Assembly: GCA_964470055.1 (NCBI GenBank)
Contig: CAYXZZ010000002.1
Coordinates: 1-59,010 of the forward strand
Origin: JAEDES01 sp964470055
GTDB taxonomy: Bacteria > Bacillota_I > Bacilli_A > RF39 > UBA660
DNA length: 59,010 bases
Reading direction: 5' to 3'
The notes under the pieces were generated by a model that did no database searches, was not told the origin of the DNA, and worked only from the letters and a program-made list of their open reading frames with translations. This document shows, one piece after another, positions 40,557 to 50,389 of the stretch. The translations under genes and the position numbers were made by a program. Numbering within the stretch: the first letter of the stretch is position 1; each line of letters opens with the position of its first letter.

Positions 40557-41273
40557 ATGAACAACGAAAAAAAAGCAACTATCACCATGATGATAGTAAT
40601 TGTAGGAATACTTTTAATTTTAATCTTTGCCTTAATAATTTCAAAGTCAAAAGATAAAAAAATAACATATACAGAAGAATTATTAAATATAAATTATGAA
40701 ATTGAGGGAAATGAAATGAATTTAGAACAATATGACACTAAAAATCCAGTAGTAGCCATGTATATAGAAAATTATGGCTCAATTGTTATTGAATTATATC
40801 CATCAATAGCAGAAAATACAGTTAATAACTTCATATCACTAGTAAAAAGTGGTTTTTATGACGGAAATACAATTCACAGACTTGTACCAGGTTTTGTTTT
40901 ACAAGGTGGTGACCCAGATGGCCAAGGAACTGGTGGACCAGGCTACCAAATAAAAGGAGAGTTTACTGCCAACGGATATGAAAATAATTTAAAACATGAA
41001 AAAGGCATTGTTTCTATGGCAAGAAGTCAGTCATATGATTCAGCAGGAAGTCAATTCTTCATTATGTTAGGAACTGCTGACTACCTAGATGGACAGTATG
41101 CTGCTTTTGGAAAAGTAATCGATGGTTGGGATAACATTGAAAAAATTGCTAGCCAAGAGAAAATTGCTAACCAAGATTCCGGAAAACTTCAAAATAATTT
41201 AACCATCAAAAAGGCCGTCATTGATTTAAAAGGTCAAACATACAAAGAAGTAGAAAAGGTTACTGCCGAGTAA
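40557..41273 (+). CDS. Membrane-anchored cyclophilin-type peptidyl-prolyl isomerase
   Basis: 238 residues: an N-terminal transmembrane anchor (~10-32), then a cyclophilin domain (~58-230) with NTVNNFISLVKSGFYDG, FVLQGGDPDGQGTGGPGYQI and SAGSQFFIM. It catalyses proline isomerisation of extracytoplasmic proteins. One base after the previous stop, so co-transcribed with the oxidoreductase. Confidence 0.93.
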   Translation: MNNEKKATITMMIVIVGILLILIFALIISKSKDKKITYTEELLNINYEIEGNEMNLEQYDTKNPVVAMYIENYGSIVIELYPSIAENTVNNFISLVKSGFYDGNTIHRLVPGFVLQGGDPDGQGTGGPGYQIKGEFTANGYENNLKHEKGIVSMARSQSYDSAGSQFFIMLGTADYLDGQYAAFGKVIDGWDNIEKIASQEKIANQDSGKLQNNLTIKKAVIDLKGQTYKEVEKVTAE

Positions 41274-41288
41274 TCTTTTTTCATTGCA

Positions 41289-41320
41289 ACAAAAAAAGTA
41301 ATTAAAAAATTACTTTTCGA
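41289..41320. terminator. Bidirectional terminator
   Basis: AAAAGTAATT AAAA AATTACTTTT between convergent genes, with A- and T-runs on both sides. Confidence 0.75.
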
Positions 41321-41864
41321 CATACTCAATTCCCTCATCTGGTCTAAGAGACACCTTAATTATTTTCTGAGACGCATCTCCCAATAGCCGATAAGAAACA
41401 CCACAATTATCAAACAATAATTTTGATGCAACATTTTCATCGGTTCCACAATATTTATCAGATAAATAAATAACTTCTGAAATTCCAGATTGAATAATTA
41501 TTTTAGCACATTCATTACACGGAAATAAGTCGACATAAATTCTGGCACCAACTAAATCTCGACGACTGCCGGCATAATTCAAAACCGCGTTAAGTTCTGC
41601 ATGACAGACATATGGATATTTTGTTTCATTACGACACTCTCCATCTCGATTCCAAGGAAAGTCATCATCACTAAAATTATTGGGAGTCCCATTATATCCA
41701 ATAGACAAAATTCTATTTTCTCTACTAACTATGCACGCTCCAACTTGTGTAGAAGGATCTTTACTTCTTCCGGCCGACAACTTCGCAACTCCCATAAAAA
41801 ACTCATCCCAGCTCAAATAACCTGCTCGTTTATTTCCTAAAATATTTTTCTTTAACTCTGCCAT
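41310..41864 (-). CDS. dCMP deaminase (ComEB-like)
   Basis: 184 residues. Zinc and catalytic motifs CHAELNAVLN and PCNECAKIII are the dCMP/cytidine deaminase signature; DPSTQVGACIV and GYNGTP are the family's other blocks. It converts dCMP to dUMP for dTMP synthesis. Start ATG 41864 follows AGGAGG. Confidence 0.93.
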   Translation of the reverse strand: MAELKKNILGNKRAGYLSWDEFFMGVAKLSAGRSKDPSTQVGACIVSRENRILSIGYNGTPNNFSDDDFPWNRDGECRNETKYPYVCHAELNAVLNYAGSRRDLVGARIYVDLFPCNECAKIIIQSGISEVIYLSDKYCGTDENVASKLLFDNCGVSYRLLGDASQKIIKVSLRPDEGIEYVEK

Positions 41865-41942
41865 AAATACCTCCTAATATGATTCTAACATAAAAAAGTA
41901 AAATAATCTGAAAAACTTAGAAGAATTAATCAAATTAATATG

Positions 41943-42023
41943 ATATAATAAAAAAGTAGAATAGTAGTCCCAAAGCACAGCGGTTTACTAAACAAAGAAA
42001 AGTATTCAGATAAGGAGATAATT
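41943..42023 (+). promoter_or_regulatory. Promoter and 5' leader of the T7SS-linked operon
   Basis: An extended -10 (TGATATAAT) lies near 41940-41948; the -35 is not clear. The leader contains AGTAG ... TTACT complementarity around CCCAAAGCACAGCGG. AAGGAG precedes the first gene. Confidence 0.45.
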
Positions 42024-42302
42024 ATGCAGAAACAATTACTTCCGATAGGAACAATAGTGTTATTAAAAAACGGCTTAAAAAGAATCATGATTATTGGTTA
42101 TATTCCTACCGAACTAGAAATAAAAGACAGTAAAATATACGACTACAGCGGAGTACCTTATCCAGAAGGTTTAGTAGACTCCAGACGAATTTTACTATTC
42201 AATCATGAACAAATCGATAAAATATTCTATCACGGATATAAAGATGAAGAACACAAAACATTCATAGAAAAAATTTCAGAAGTCAAGGATACTTTAAAAT
42301 AA
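42024..42302 (+). CDS. DUF4176 protein, T7SS-associated
   Basis: 92 residues. LPIGTIVLLKNGLKRIMIIG, then KIYDYSGVPYPEG, is the DUF4176 pattern; these proteins occur in type VII secretion loci of Bacillota. First of three tightly spaced genes. Cytoplasmic; role unknown. Confidence 0.8.
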   Translation: MQKQLLPIGTIVLLKNGLKRIMIIGYIPTELEIKDSKIYDYSGVPYPEGLVDSRRILLFNHEQIDKIFYHGYKDEEHKTFIEKISEVKDTLK

Positions 42303-42319
42303 AAAAGTAGGAGGTATAT

Positions 42320-42871
42320 ATGAATACATACGGGAAAGACAATTTACCAAAATTAGATCAACCAACAGATAAAAAATACTATTTTAATTCAACACAAACA
42401 TACAAAGCCGCTGATGTCACTCCAACGGAAACAACAGTAAAAAATGAGTTTAACACATTAAAAAGCGACATCGAAACAGCACTTACAAATTTTAACAAGC
42501 ACCTAGAGCAACTAGAAAGCAGTTTCGGTACAAAATTTATTGCTATAAACAACCAGCCTCTAGGATTCGTTGATATAGAGGCTTTTAATACATTGACAAA
42601 AACAATAACAACGTCTCTTGAAAGTAGCGAAGAAAATATAAATACCTTTTTTTCAACGTGCCAAACAAAAACAGAAGAAATAAACAATTGGTTAACAGAA
42701 CTTAACACAAACTATAACATTCTCAAACAATATGAAAAACTATACTACCATTGTGTAAATAGTGATAATGAAGAATATCAAGCCCAAGCCTCAACATATA
42801 GAAATTTAATGAGTGAGTATGAACAATTACCAGGTGACCCACTTAACTATGGTGATTGGATAAAGGAATAG
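42320..42871 (+). CDS. Helical T7SS-linked protein (183 aa)
   Basis: All-helical after residue ~40, with a long heptad-like region (NTLKSDIETALTNFNKHLEQ) and no signal peptide or membrane segment. AGGAGG precedes the ATG. Position between DUF4176 and the GH73 enzyme suggests a WXG100/LXG-like secretion partner, by context only. Confidence 0.65.
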   Translation: MNTYGKDNLPKLDQPTDKKYYFNSTQTYKAADVTPTETTVKNEFNTLKSDIETALTNFNKHLEQLESSFGTKFIAINNQPLGFVDIEAFNTLTKTITTSLESSEENINTFFSTCQTKTEEINNWLTELNTNYNILKQYEKLYYHCVNSDNEEYQAQASTYRNLMSEYEQLPGDPLNYGDWIKE

Positions 42872-42881
42872 GAGGTTCATT

Positions 42882-44822
42882 ATGTCAAGTAACTCAGTAT
42901 TTGATGGAGACGCAAGCAAATATGAAGCGGGCGATCCACTATTAAAACTTTCTCAAGAAAAGAGAGCCTACGTTGAAGAGGTGGCGTACTATGCCCAACA
43001 AGAATATTCTCGCAGAGTAGCAGCCGGTGAAGATTGGGTACTACCAGAAGTAGCAGTTTCACAAGCCATTTTAGAGACTGGTTGGGGCCAATCACGAGGA
43101 GCCAACGATTTTGGAATTAAAGCCTGGAGTGGCAGTGATAGAAGCAAGACAACTCTTCCAACAAAAGAAGAAAGTAGTGATGGCAGCCTTTACAACACCA
43201 ACGCCGCATTTGAACAAACATCAAGCATTGAAGACTCAGTTAACTTATATTACGATTTCATCACCAGCAATTCAAGGTATTCAAATGCCCTTAATCTAAC
43301 AGATCCATACCAATCAGTTAAAGAAATTGCTGCTGCAGGATATGCCACTTCACATTCTTATGATGACAATCTAATAAGCATAATCAAAAATTATAACTTA
43401 TCAAGATATTCAACGACGGCAGTCACCTCATTCGACTACAGTGAAGCCGGATATAATGAAGGAATAACTGCTTATGAAGAAGCAACTAAAATAATTATAA
43501 ATCTAGAAATAAGCCTTGCTGAATCAGAAAATACAATAAAAACTGCTTGCTTAACCAAACCACAAATTTCTTATGAAAGTATCATTGAATTTGAAAAGAT
43601 AAAAGAAGTCATAACAACAATAAAAGAACTACTAGAACGTATAAAAGGAATCGCCGATCGAGAAAAGTACATTGCCGAACAGTACAATCTTGATAGTAGT
43701 AGTCTCACTCAATTTAAAGCAGCCACACTTACACTTGGAACAATAAACTATTCTTTCAATGATAACCAGGATTTCATAAAAATGGTTGATGAATACAAAT
43801 CAAGCGACTCATCAACTGTCTTTTCAACTTGGTTTCAAAGTTACATTTCCCAAAATGGCATTGCTTCAAATATTGTGGATATGAACAAATATATAGAAAA
43901 CATAAAATCCACATATGCCACAACTAGTGAAAATCACGTCGTAAGCACAGCAACTGAAATTCTTCAAACAGAACGAACCACTACAACACCAGCAGTAACT
44001 AGTCAAAACCAATCAACACTTCAAACAAGTAGTAATTCAACAAGCAGCACTCAGTTTTCTGCAAGCACTATAACTACAAGTTCAACAAATACTTCAAAAA
44101 ACACAACTATTTCAACTAATGTAGTAACTCAAACAACTACACCAACAACTGAGAACAAGCAAAATACTACCACTGTAACGACATCTGCTGCAAGCAATTC
44201 ACAAAATTCATCTGAAACATCATCAGCCCAAAATAACTCACAAAATACATCTGATTTATCATCAACAATTTTCCCGGATTTGAATGCAGAACAAGACTCC
44301 ACATCAACGCCAACAACCAACTCGACAATTGAATCTTTACCAGAAAAATCAACACCATCAACTTTGGCCAATAAGCAGAGCACTCTTCTTCAGCCGGGAC
44401 TTATATCCAATTCCAATAATACCTCAACTAAGATTAAAGAAATAAGTTCACTAATAACTCCTGCAACAACCCAACCAGATAATAGTCAAATTATCGATTC
44501 CGAAATTCCAACAGAATCAACAATAACTGAAATAATTCCTGGAACTAGTAACAGTAATACAACAGTATCAACACAACCCGATAATGACACAAACACAACT
44601 GCTCTAGCAATCGGTTTAGGTATTGGCGCAACTGCTCTAGGTGTAGGAGCGGGCGCATACTACGTAAATAAAAAACGTCAAAAAAACAGTGACATTGCTG
44701 AAGAGTATGAGCAAACAGAAGACGAGTACCAACAAGAATATTATAAAGACGACTATTACGAAGAAGAAAAAGACTTTTTTCCACAGGATGCGCTAGACGA
44801 CGAAGATGATTATCTCGAATAA
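42882..44822 (+). CDS. GH73 glucosaminidase without signal peptide, C-terminal membrane anchor
   Basis: 646 residues. The N-terminal glucosaminidase domain (~20-170) has VAVSQAILETGWGQS (catalytic Glu) and NDFGIKAW, and cuts the glycan backbone of peptidoglycan. A helical region follows (~195-340), then a Ser/Thr/Asn-rich stalk (~350-565), one transmembrane helix (ALAIGLGIGATALGVGAGAYY) and a very acidic cytoplasmic tail. There is no Sec signal peptide, so the wall enzyme needs another way out. The neighbours suggest T7SS. Confidence 0.85.
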   Translation: MSSNSVFDGDASKYEAGDPLLKLSQEKRAYVEEVAYYAQQEYSRRVAAGEDWVLPEVAVSQAILETGWGQSRGANDFGIKAWSGSDRSKTTLPTKEESSDGSLYNTNAAFEQTSSIEDSVNLYYDFITSNSRYSNALNLTDPYQSVKEIAAAGYATSHSYDDNLISIIKNYNLSRYSTTAVTSFDYSEAGYNEGITAYEEATKIIINLEISLAESENTIKTACLTKPQISYESIIEFEKIKEVITTIKELLERIKGIADREKYIAEQYNLDSSSLTQFKAATLTLGTINYSFNDNQDFIKMVDEYKSSDSSTVFSTWFQSYISQNGIASNIVDMNKYIENIKSTYATTSENHVVSTATEILQTERTTTTPAVTSQNQSTLQTSSNSTSSTQFSASTITTSSTNTSKNTTISTNVVTQTTTPTTENKQNTTTVTTSAASNSQNSSETSSAQNNSQNTSDLSSTIFPDLNAEQDSTSTPTTNSTIESLPEKSTPSTLANKQSTLLQPGLISNSNNTSTKIKEISSLITPATTQPDNSQIIDSEIPTESTITEIIPGTSNSNTTVSTQPDNDTNTTALAIGLGIGATALGVGAGAYYVNKKRQKNSDIAEEYEQTEDEYQQEYYKDDYYEEEKDFFPQDALDDEDDYLE

Positions 44823-44837
44823 AAACAAGAATAATTA

Positions 44838-44866
44838 TTGAAAAACAAAGAAAAATATTATATAAT
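44838..44866 (+). promoter_or_regulatory. valS promoter
   Basis: TTGAAA (44838-44843), 17-bp spacer, TATAAT (44861-44866), just before the T-box leader. Confidence 0.85.
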
Positions 44867-44872
44867 CATAAC

Positions 44873-45098
44873 CAGATGCAAAGAAATCGAGGAGTAAATA
44901 CTTCAAGTCTTTCCAAGAGAGTTCAGAGTTGGTGTAAATGAACAAAGATAAGTATTGAAGGTAGCGATGGAGCATGATTGCAGAAATAGTAGTAAGTAAT
45001 CCCGAGTAATTTACGTTACAAATTTCAAGATATCGAAAGATATAAAATAAGGTGGTACCACGAGCATTTTCGTCCTTTGGGATGATGCTCGTTTTTAT
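44873..45098 (+). promoter_or_regulatory. T-box riboswitch, Val-specific
   Basis: Stem I base AATACTT/AAGTATT. Specifier GTA at 44961-44963 after TTGAAG (Val codon). T-box core AAGGTGGTACCACG at 45049-45062. Terminator CGAGCAT ... ATGCTCG plus T-run (45061-45098). Uncharged tRNA-Val stabilises the antiterminator and lets valS be read. Confidence 0.93.
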
Positions 45099-45114
45099 TT
45101 TGAAGGAGGGCTAT

Positions 45115-45225
45115 ATGAAACCTATTCACCAAACAGGCTATAATAATAGCCTATCAATCAAGTTACACGTACGAGTCCAGCACTCATTAAAGACTTACAA
45201 CAAAATACGAAAGAGAGGAAAATAA
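45115..45225 (+). CDS. 36-codon upstream ORF between T-box and valS
   Basis: GAAGGAGGG at 45102-45110 precedes ATG 45115. The peptide starts MKPIHQTGYNNSLS, contains LHVRVQHS with Val codons GTA and GTC, and ends one base before the valS ATG, with the valS ribosome site inside its last codons. It could be a coupling or leader peptide adding a second layer of control; it could also be a chance ORF. Confidence 0.5.
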   Translation: MKPIHQTGYNNSLSIKLHVRVQHSLKTYNKIRKRGK

Positions 45226-45226
45226 T

Positions 45227-47764
45227 ATGTTAGATAAAAAATATAATCATTTAGAAGTAGAAAAAGGTAAATACGAAAATTGGAAATCAAAAAATTATTT
45301 TAAATGTGATGAAAAAAGCGATAAGACACCATTCTGTATCGTAATTCCACCTCCAAATGTAACGGGAAAATTACATTTAGGACATGCTTGGGATGTAACT
45401 CTTCAAGATTTAATCATCAGATACAAAAGAATGCAAGGATATGACTGTTTATGGTTACCAGGAATGGACCATGCAGGTATTGCAACTCAAGCCAAAGTAG
45501 ATAAACGTTTAAAAGAACAAGGTATCCGTCCACGTGATATGCAACGTGAAGATTGGTTAGAACAAGCATGGGCTTGGAAACATGAATATGCTGAAACAAT
45601 CCACGAGCAATGGGCAAAGATGGGAATATCAGTAGACTATACCAAAGAACGTTTCACTTTAGATGAAGGTCTAAATAGAGCAGTTAACCAAGTATTCATC
45701 GACTTATACAATAAAGGATTAATCTATCGCGGAGAGCGAATCATTAACTGGGATCCAGAACAAATGACAGCCCTTTCAACAGAAGAAGTTATCTATAAAG
45801 AAGATAAAGGTGCCTTCTACCACTTAAAATACTACATTGAAGGAGAAGACAGATTCCTAGAAGTAGCAACAACACGTCCAGAAACATTATTCGGAGATAC
45901 AGCCGTAGCCGTTAATCCGAAAGATGAAAGATACAAGGACCTAATCGGCAAGAACGTTATTCTTCCAATCGTTAATAAACCAATCCCAATCGTTGGTGAT
46001 GAACATGCTGATCCAGAATTTGGAACAGGAGTGGTTAAAATAACTCCAGCCCATGACCCTAACGACTTTGAAGTTGGAAATAGGCATAATCTTGAAAGAG
46101 TAGTAGTAATGAATCCAGACGCTACAATGAATGAAAAAGCAGGTAAATACTGTGGAATGTCTCGTGAAAAATGTCGTGAAGAATTACTAAAAGATCTAAA
46201 AGAACAAGACCTACTTATCAAAGTAGAAGAAATGACTCACTCAGTAGGCCACTCAGAAAGAAGTGACGCTGTAGTTGAACCATATCTTTCAAAACAATGG
46301 TTCGTTAAAATGCGTCCATTAGCCGACCGAGTTTTAGAAAACCAAAAAAATAAAGATGAAAAAGTTAACTTTGTCCCAACTCGTTACGAAAAAACAATGA
46401 ATCACTGGATGGAAATTACATACGACTGGTGTATCTCACGCCAATTATGGTGGGGACATAGAATTCCTGCTTGGTACAAAGACGATGAAGTAAAAGTACA
46501 AATTGAATGCCCAGGAGAAGGTTGGGTACAAGACGAAGATGTCCTTGATACATGGTTCTCATCAGCACTATGGCCATTCTCAACTCTAGGTTGGCCAGAC
46601 AAAACAGACCTACTAGACAGATACTATCCAAATAATGTTTTAGTAACAGGATACGACATCATTCCATTCTGGGTAAACAGAATGACTTTCCAAGGATTAG
46701 AATTCACAGAAAAACGTCCGTTCAAAGACTGCCTAATCCATGGGCTTATCCGAGATAAAGAAGGACGTAAAATGTCTAAGTCCCTTGGTAACGGAGTAGA
46801 CCCAATGGATGTAATTGAAACCTATGGCTGTGACGCTCTAAGATATTTCTTAACAACAAACTCCGCTCCAGGAATGGACTTACGTTACGACGAAGATAAA
46901 GTTAAGTCATCATGGAACTTTATTAATAAATTATGGAACGCATCACGCTTCGTTCTAATGAACATCGAAGACTTAAAGGAAAGAAAAATTAATAAAGATG
47001 AACTTACTCTATACGACAAATGGATTCTTACAAAGAAAAATGAACTAATCAAATCAACAATTAAAAATATGGATAAATATGATTTCCATAACGTTGGTGC
47101 AGAATTATATAGTTTCATTTGGGAAGACTTCTGCGACTGGTATATTGAACTTACAAAGTCATCTATGACAGAAACTACAAAGACAGTTCTTCTAGATACT
47201 CTAACAGATATCTTAAAATTACTTCATCCATTTATGCCATATGTAACAGAAGAAATCTATCAGATGTTACCAATCAAAGATGCCGAATCAATCATGATTT
47301 CAGCATATCCAACATATAACAAAAAAGATGTTTATAAAGAAGAATCTGAAAAACTAGAAAAAGTTCTAGAAGATATCGTTGCTATCCGTAATTTAAAAGC
47401 AACAAATAAAATTACAAAAACAGCGCTAGTTAACTTCGAATGTAGTAGTGAAGATTTAATCAACATCTACGCATCACAATTAAAAATAACAGAAGAAAAT
47501 CTAACAAGTGATGACCCAGATAACATGATTAGTACTAACTACAAATCAGCACACATTGATATCACATACTTCTTCGAACAAGAAACAATCGACACAAAAG
47601 CCCTAGAAGAAGAAATCAAAAAATTAGAAGCATCAATTGCTCGTCGAAAAGGACTTTTATCAAACGACAACTACGTAAATAAAGCCCCTGCTAATATCGT
47701 AGAAATGGATCGTAAAAAACTAGCCGAGGAAGAAGAAAAACTAGCCAACTTAAAAAATAAATAA
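45227..47764 (+). CDS. valS: Valyl-tRNA synthetase
   Basis: 845 residues, class I synthetase that charges tRNA-Val. Signature HLGH (PPPNVTGKLHLGHAWD region), a large editing domain in the middle, KMSKS (EGRKMSKSLGNG), and a C-terminal coiled coil (EEIKKLEASIARRKGLL). The Val T-box upstream agrees with the assignment. Length is a little short of the E. coli protein, as in other Bacilli. Confidence 0.97.
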   Translation: MLDKKYNHLEVEKGKYENWKSKNYFKCDEKSDKTPFCIVIPPPNVTGKLHLGHAWDVTLQDLIIRYKRMQGYDCLWLPGMDHAGIATQAKVDKRLKEQGIRPRDMQREDWLEQAWAWKHEYAETIHEQWAKMGISVDYTKERFTLDEGLNRAVNQVFIDLYNKGLIYRGERIINWDPEQMTALSTEEVIYKEDKGAFYHLKYYIEGEDRFLEVATTRPETLFGDTAVAVNPKDERYKDLIGKNVILPIVNKPIPIVGDEHADPEFGTGVVKITPAHDPNDFEVGNRHNLERVVVMNPDATMNEKAGKYCGMSREKCREELLKDLKEQDLLIKVEEMTHSVGHSERSDAVVEPYLSKQWFVKMRPLADRVLENQKNKDEKVNFVPTRYEKTMNHWMEITYDWCISRQLWWGHRIPAWYKDDEVKVQIECPGEGWVQDEDVLDTWFSSALWPFSTLGWPDKTDLLDRYYPNNVLVTGYDIIPFWVNRMTFQGLEFTEKRPFKDCLIHGLIRDKEGRKMSKSLGNGVDPMDVIETYGCDALRYFLTTNSAPGMDLRYDEDKVKSSWNFINKLWNASRFVLMNIEDLKERKINKDELTLYDKWILTKKNELIKSTIKNMDKYDFHNVGAELYSFIWEDFCDWYIELTKSSMTETTKTVLLDTLTDILKLLHPFMPYVTEEIYQMLPIKDAESIMISAYPTYNKKDVYKEESEKLEKVLEDIVAIRNLKATNKITKTALVNFECSSEDLINIYASQLKITEENLTSDDPDNMISTNYKSAHIDITYFFEQETIDTKALEEEIKKLEASIARRKGLLSNDNYVNKAPANIVEMDRKKLAEEEEKLANLKNK

Positions 47765-47771
47765 TCATAAA

Positions 47772-47802
47772 AGGACAAGCCTCAAAACTTGTCTTTTTTC
47801 GT
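47772..47802 (+). terminator. valS terminator
   Basis: GGACAAG, loop CCTCAAAA, CTTGTC and T-run. Confidence 0.8.
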
Positions 47803-47807
47803 CATTA

Positions 47808-47861
47808 CTCCCTAGACATAAAAATACAAATATATTATACTTAAAATATAAAAATAGGGAG
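47808..47861 (+). promoter_or_regulatory. Leader with ribosome-site-masking inverted repeat
   Basis: CTCCCTA (47808-47814) is fully complementary to TAGGGAG (47855-47861), which holds the ribosome site of the next gene. If the transcript starts upstream of 47808 the pair would hide the site. Confidence 0.4.
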
Positions 47862-47870
47862 AAAATAAAA

Positions 47871-50261
47871 ATGACAAATGCCAATAAAATAATTAAAATA
47901 TCATCTATTTTATACTTAATCAGTTCACTACTAACAATACATTATCTAACTCCAATAGGAGCAATATTTCTAATTATAGGACTACTATTATTAGCATACA
48001 GTTTCCTACTGCCAGAAGATCTAAAAAGAAAAAAATTATCGTTAATAATCATCGCAATCCTTTCATGTCTTCTTAACATCCCATCAGCAATACTACTTTT
48101 TATTGCCGTAAATGAAATCAGTTCTGTAAAACAGATTAATAATAATTCGCCACCAATCATCGAGGCAACATCTGAAAATAAAAGAATAGACCTTCTATTA
48201 AAACTAGGATTATCAATGATCCTAATATCTGGTGTCCTTTTCGCAACCACAAGTTGGGAAATAATTTCTAACTTCATAAAAGTAGTTGCCTTAGTTTTAA
48301 TGGGATTAATATTCCTAGGTTTATCTTCTTTTTCTGAAAAAAAATTAAAAATATCTAGCACAACCAAAGCCTATTTTATTTTAGGACTTGCTTTTTTCCT
48401 TCTAACTTGGATAGGAATTGGCTACTTTGGAACTTTCTCACAATGGTTTAGTTTTTCTGGAGCAGGCAAAAATCTTGTCTATTTCATAACCTTTATTCTT
48501 CTAAGTCTAATGCTATATATAATTGCCAACAAATTTCAAGAAAAAGAATATGCCTATATCGGACATTCAACTCTTTATATAGCTCTTTATCATCTCTTAA
48601 CATATGCTAATCTAGATTTATTAACCACAACTTTAGTTTTAACAACTCTATCTTTAGTAATAAATCTTCTACCAAATACAGAAAAACTAACTAAAATAAA
48701 AGAGGTAAATAGTACCATAAGTTATCTATACTGGCCACTTATTCTAACACAATGCTTTAACGCATCAGAAATACTAGTTTTAATAGTCAGTCTTATCAAT
48801 ATCTGCAATATGTTATTACTACTAGTAAAAAATAAGAATACATCAGAAAACATCTTTGGATTAATCATCAGTTATCTTTTAATACTTATAAGCATCTTAA
48901 AATTATCTCTTCCAATTGATAAAGTCTTTGTATTATTTGCAGTAATACCATTATTCTCATTACTAATAAAATATCAAAAACTAAATCAAAATAAACCTCT
49001 CATAATTACAAATCAAATTCTTTTTAACGTATTTGCAACCATAATTATTATAGTTCTTGCAACCTACACACCACTATATTTATTAATTGCTTCATTAATA
49101 TACATAATCATCAACATCATCAACAGTCTAAATACTGAAATAAATGAAATAGACTTTAGATATCAACCAATAGTAATATTTATTGCCTACATGAGTATAA
49201 TCCACTTTATAAATATAAATGTATACTACATAGGAGAGTTACTTGCTTTTGCTTTAACAGCCTTATCATATGCTATAATAAAACATTTTAGTAAAACTGA
49301 AAAAATAACAAAATACTACAACGTTTTCTTAATAATTGCAATGATATTTACCTATCTATTAAACTTCAACTATCTAGAAATAGCTCCTGCAATAATACTA
49401 CTATCTCTATCAATTTATTCATTTATCAAAAGTAAAAATCCATCAACTAGTCACGTTGTTTTCTACATATTTGTTTTAACGAATATAGTATCATTTATCG
49501 AATCTTTAGGATTATATGATATTGCTTCAACAATGAATAGTCTAATAATATTATCTATTTTTATTATCTTAACTTTAACTATCAAAGATTCAAAACTATC
49601 AATAATAAATTATATCGCAATAGCCTTTCCATTATATAGTCTAGTTAATTCATTTAGTGTAGATCACACCTTAAATACAATTATCAATAATTTATTCTAT
49701 ATATATTTATTGTTCCTAGTCCTAAAACTAATCATTAAAGATAAACGTACTAAAGACATAGTTGGCACAGTGGGCCTAATCTTAATTGTTCTAGACATTA
49801 TCACAACAGTAGACTTACTAATAGGACTATATATTGGTATTTTAGGAATAATCATTATCTTCATTACATTCAATGAAGAAGAGTATAAAAAAATGTTTTA
49901 CTGTGGAGTAGTTATTACAATTTTAAATATCATAATTCAATTATGGGAACTATGGGCAAGAATTCCATTTTGGTTATATTTATTAATAGTTGGTATCGCC
50001 ATAATAGCCTTTGTAACATACAAAGAAATGTATAAAAAGGATGAACCTAACCAACTAGAAGAACTTGTAAAAAAATCAGAAGTACCAGAACAAGAAATCG
50101 TATCAGTACCTCTTACTACTAAATCTAAACAAAATACACCTATAGAAAACATCCAAACTCCAGAAAAAATTCCAGTAGCAAAGTTTTGCCCAGCCTGTGG
50201 AACTCAAAACATGGAAGGTAATTTCTGTAGAAACTGCGGAAAAGACTTAAAACTTAAATAA
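47871..50261 (+). CDS. Large polytopic membrane protein with C-terminal zinc ribbon
   Basis: 796 residues with about 20 hydrophobic helices from residue 8 to ~715, a short charged linker, and a C-terminal zinc ribbon (FCPACGTQNMEGNFCRNCGK). No catalytic motif is visible. The same membrane-plus-ribbon layout appears in the PrsW-like protein at 54580. Function unknown; a sensor or DUF2339-like envelope protein is possible. Confidence 0.75.
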   Translation: MTNANKIIKISSILYLISSLLTIHYLTPIGAIFLIIGLLLLAYSFLLPEDLKRKKLSLIIIAILSCLLNIPSAILLFIAVNEISSVKQINNNSPPIIEATSENKRIDLLLKLGLSMILISGVLFATTSWEIISNFIKVVALVLMGLIFLGLSSFSEKKLKISSTTKAYFILGLAFFLLTWIGIGYFGTFSQWFSFSGAGKNLVYFITFILLSLMLYIIANKFQEKEYAYIGHSTLYIALYHLLTYANLDLLTTTLVLTTLSLVINLLPNTEKLTKIKEVNSTISYLYWPLILTQCFNASEILVLIVSLINICNMLLLLVKNKNTSENIFGLIISYLLILISILKLSLPIDKVFVLFAVIPLFSLLIKYQKLNQNKPLIITNQILFNVFATIIIIVLATYTPLYLLIASLIYIIINIINSLNTEINEIDFRYQPIVIFIAYMSIIHFININVYYIGELLAFALTALSYAIIKHFSKTEKITKYYNVFLIIAMIFTYLLNFNYLEIAPAIILLSLSIYSFIKSKNPSTSHVVFYIFVLTNIVSFIESLGLYDIASTMNSLIILSIFIILTLTIKDSKLSIINYIAIAFPLYSLVNSFSVDHTLNTIINNLFYIYLLFLVLKLIIKDKRTKDIVGTVGLILIVLDIITTVDLLIGLYIGILGIIIIFITFNEEEYKKMFYCGVVITILNIIIQLWELWARIPFWLYLLIVGIAIIAFVTYKEMYKKDEPNQLEELVKKSEVPEQEIVSVPLTTKSKQNTPIENIQTPEKIPVAKFCPACGTQNMEGNFCRNCGKDLKLK

Positions 50262-50267
50262 GAAAAA

Positions 50268-50292
50268 TTCATCTTCACGATGAGTTTTTTTA
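50268..50292 (+). terminator. Terminator
   Basis: TTCATC, loop TTCAC, GATGAG followed by a T-run. Confidence 0.65.
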
Positions 50293-50354
50293 GTTCAATT
50301 CAAAAAAACAAATATTAATTTCTTTTTAAAACACACTTTCTCGACAAAAAACGA

Positions 50355-50384
50355 CACCTAATCTTGCTAGTATAAAACTAGGTG
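50355..50384 (+). promoter_or_regulatory. Two-state leader hairpin over ribosome site
   Basis: CACCTA (50355-50360) can pair with TAGGTG (50379-50384), hiding the ribosome site; CTAGT/ACTAG (50367-50371 with 50377-50381) is a competing hairpin using some of the same bases. Confidence 0.35.
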
Positions 50385-50389
50385 ATTAT

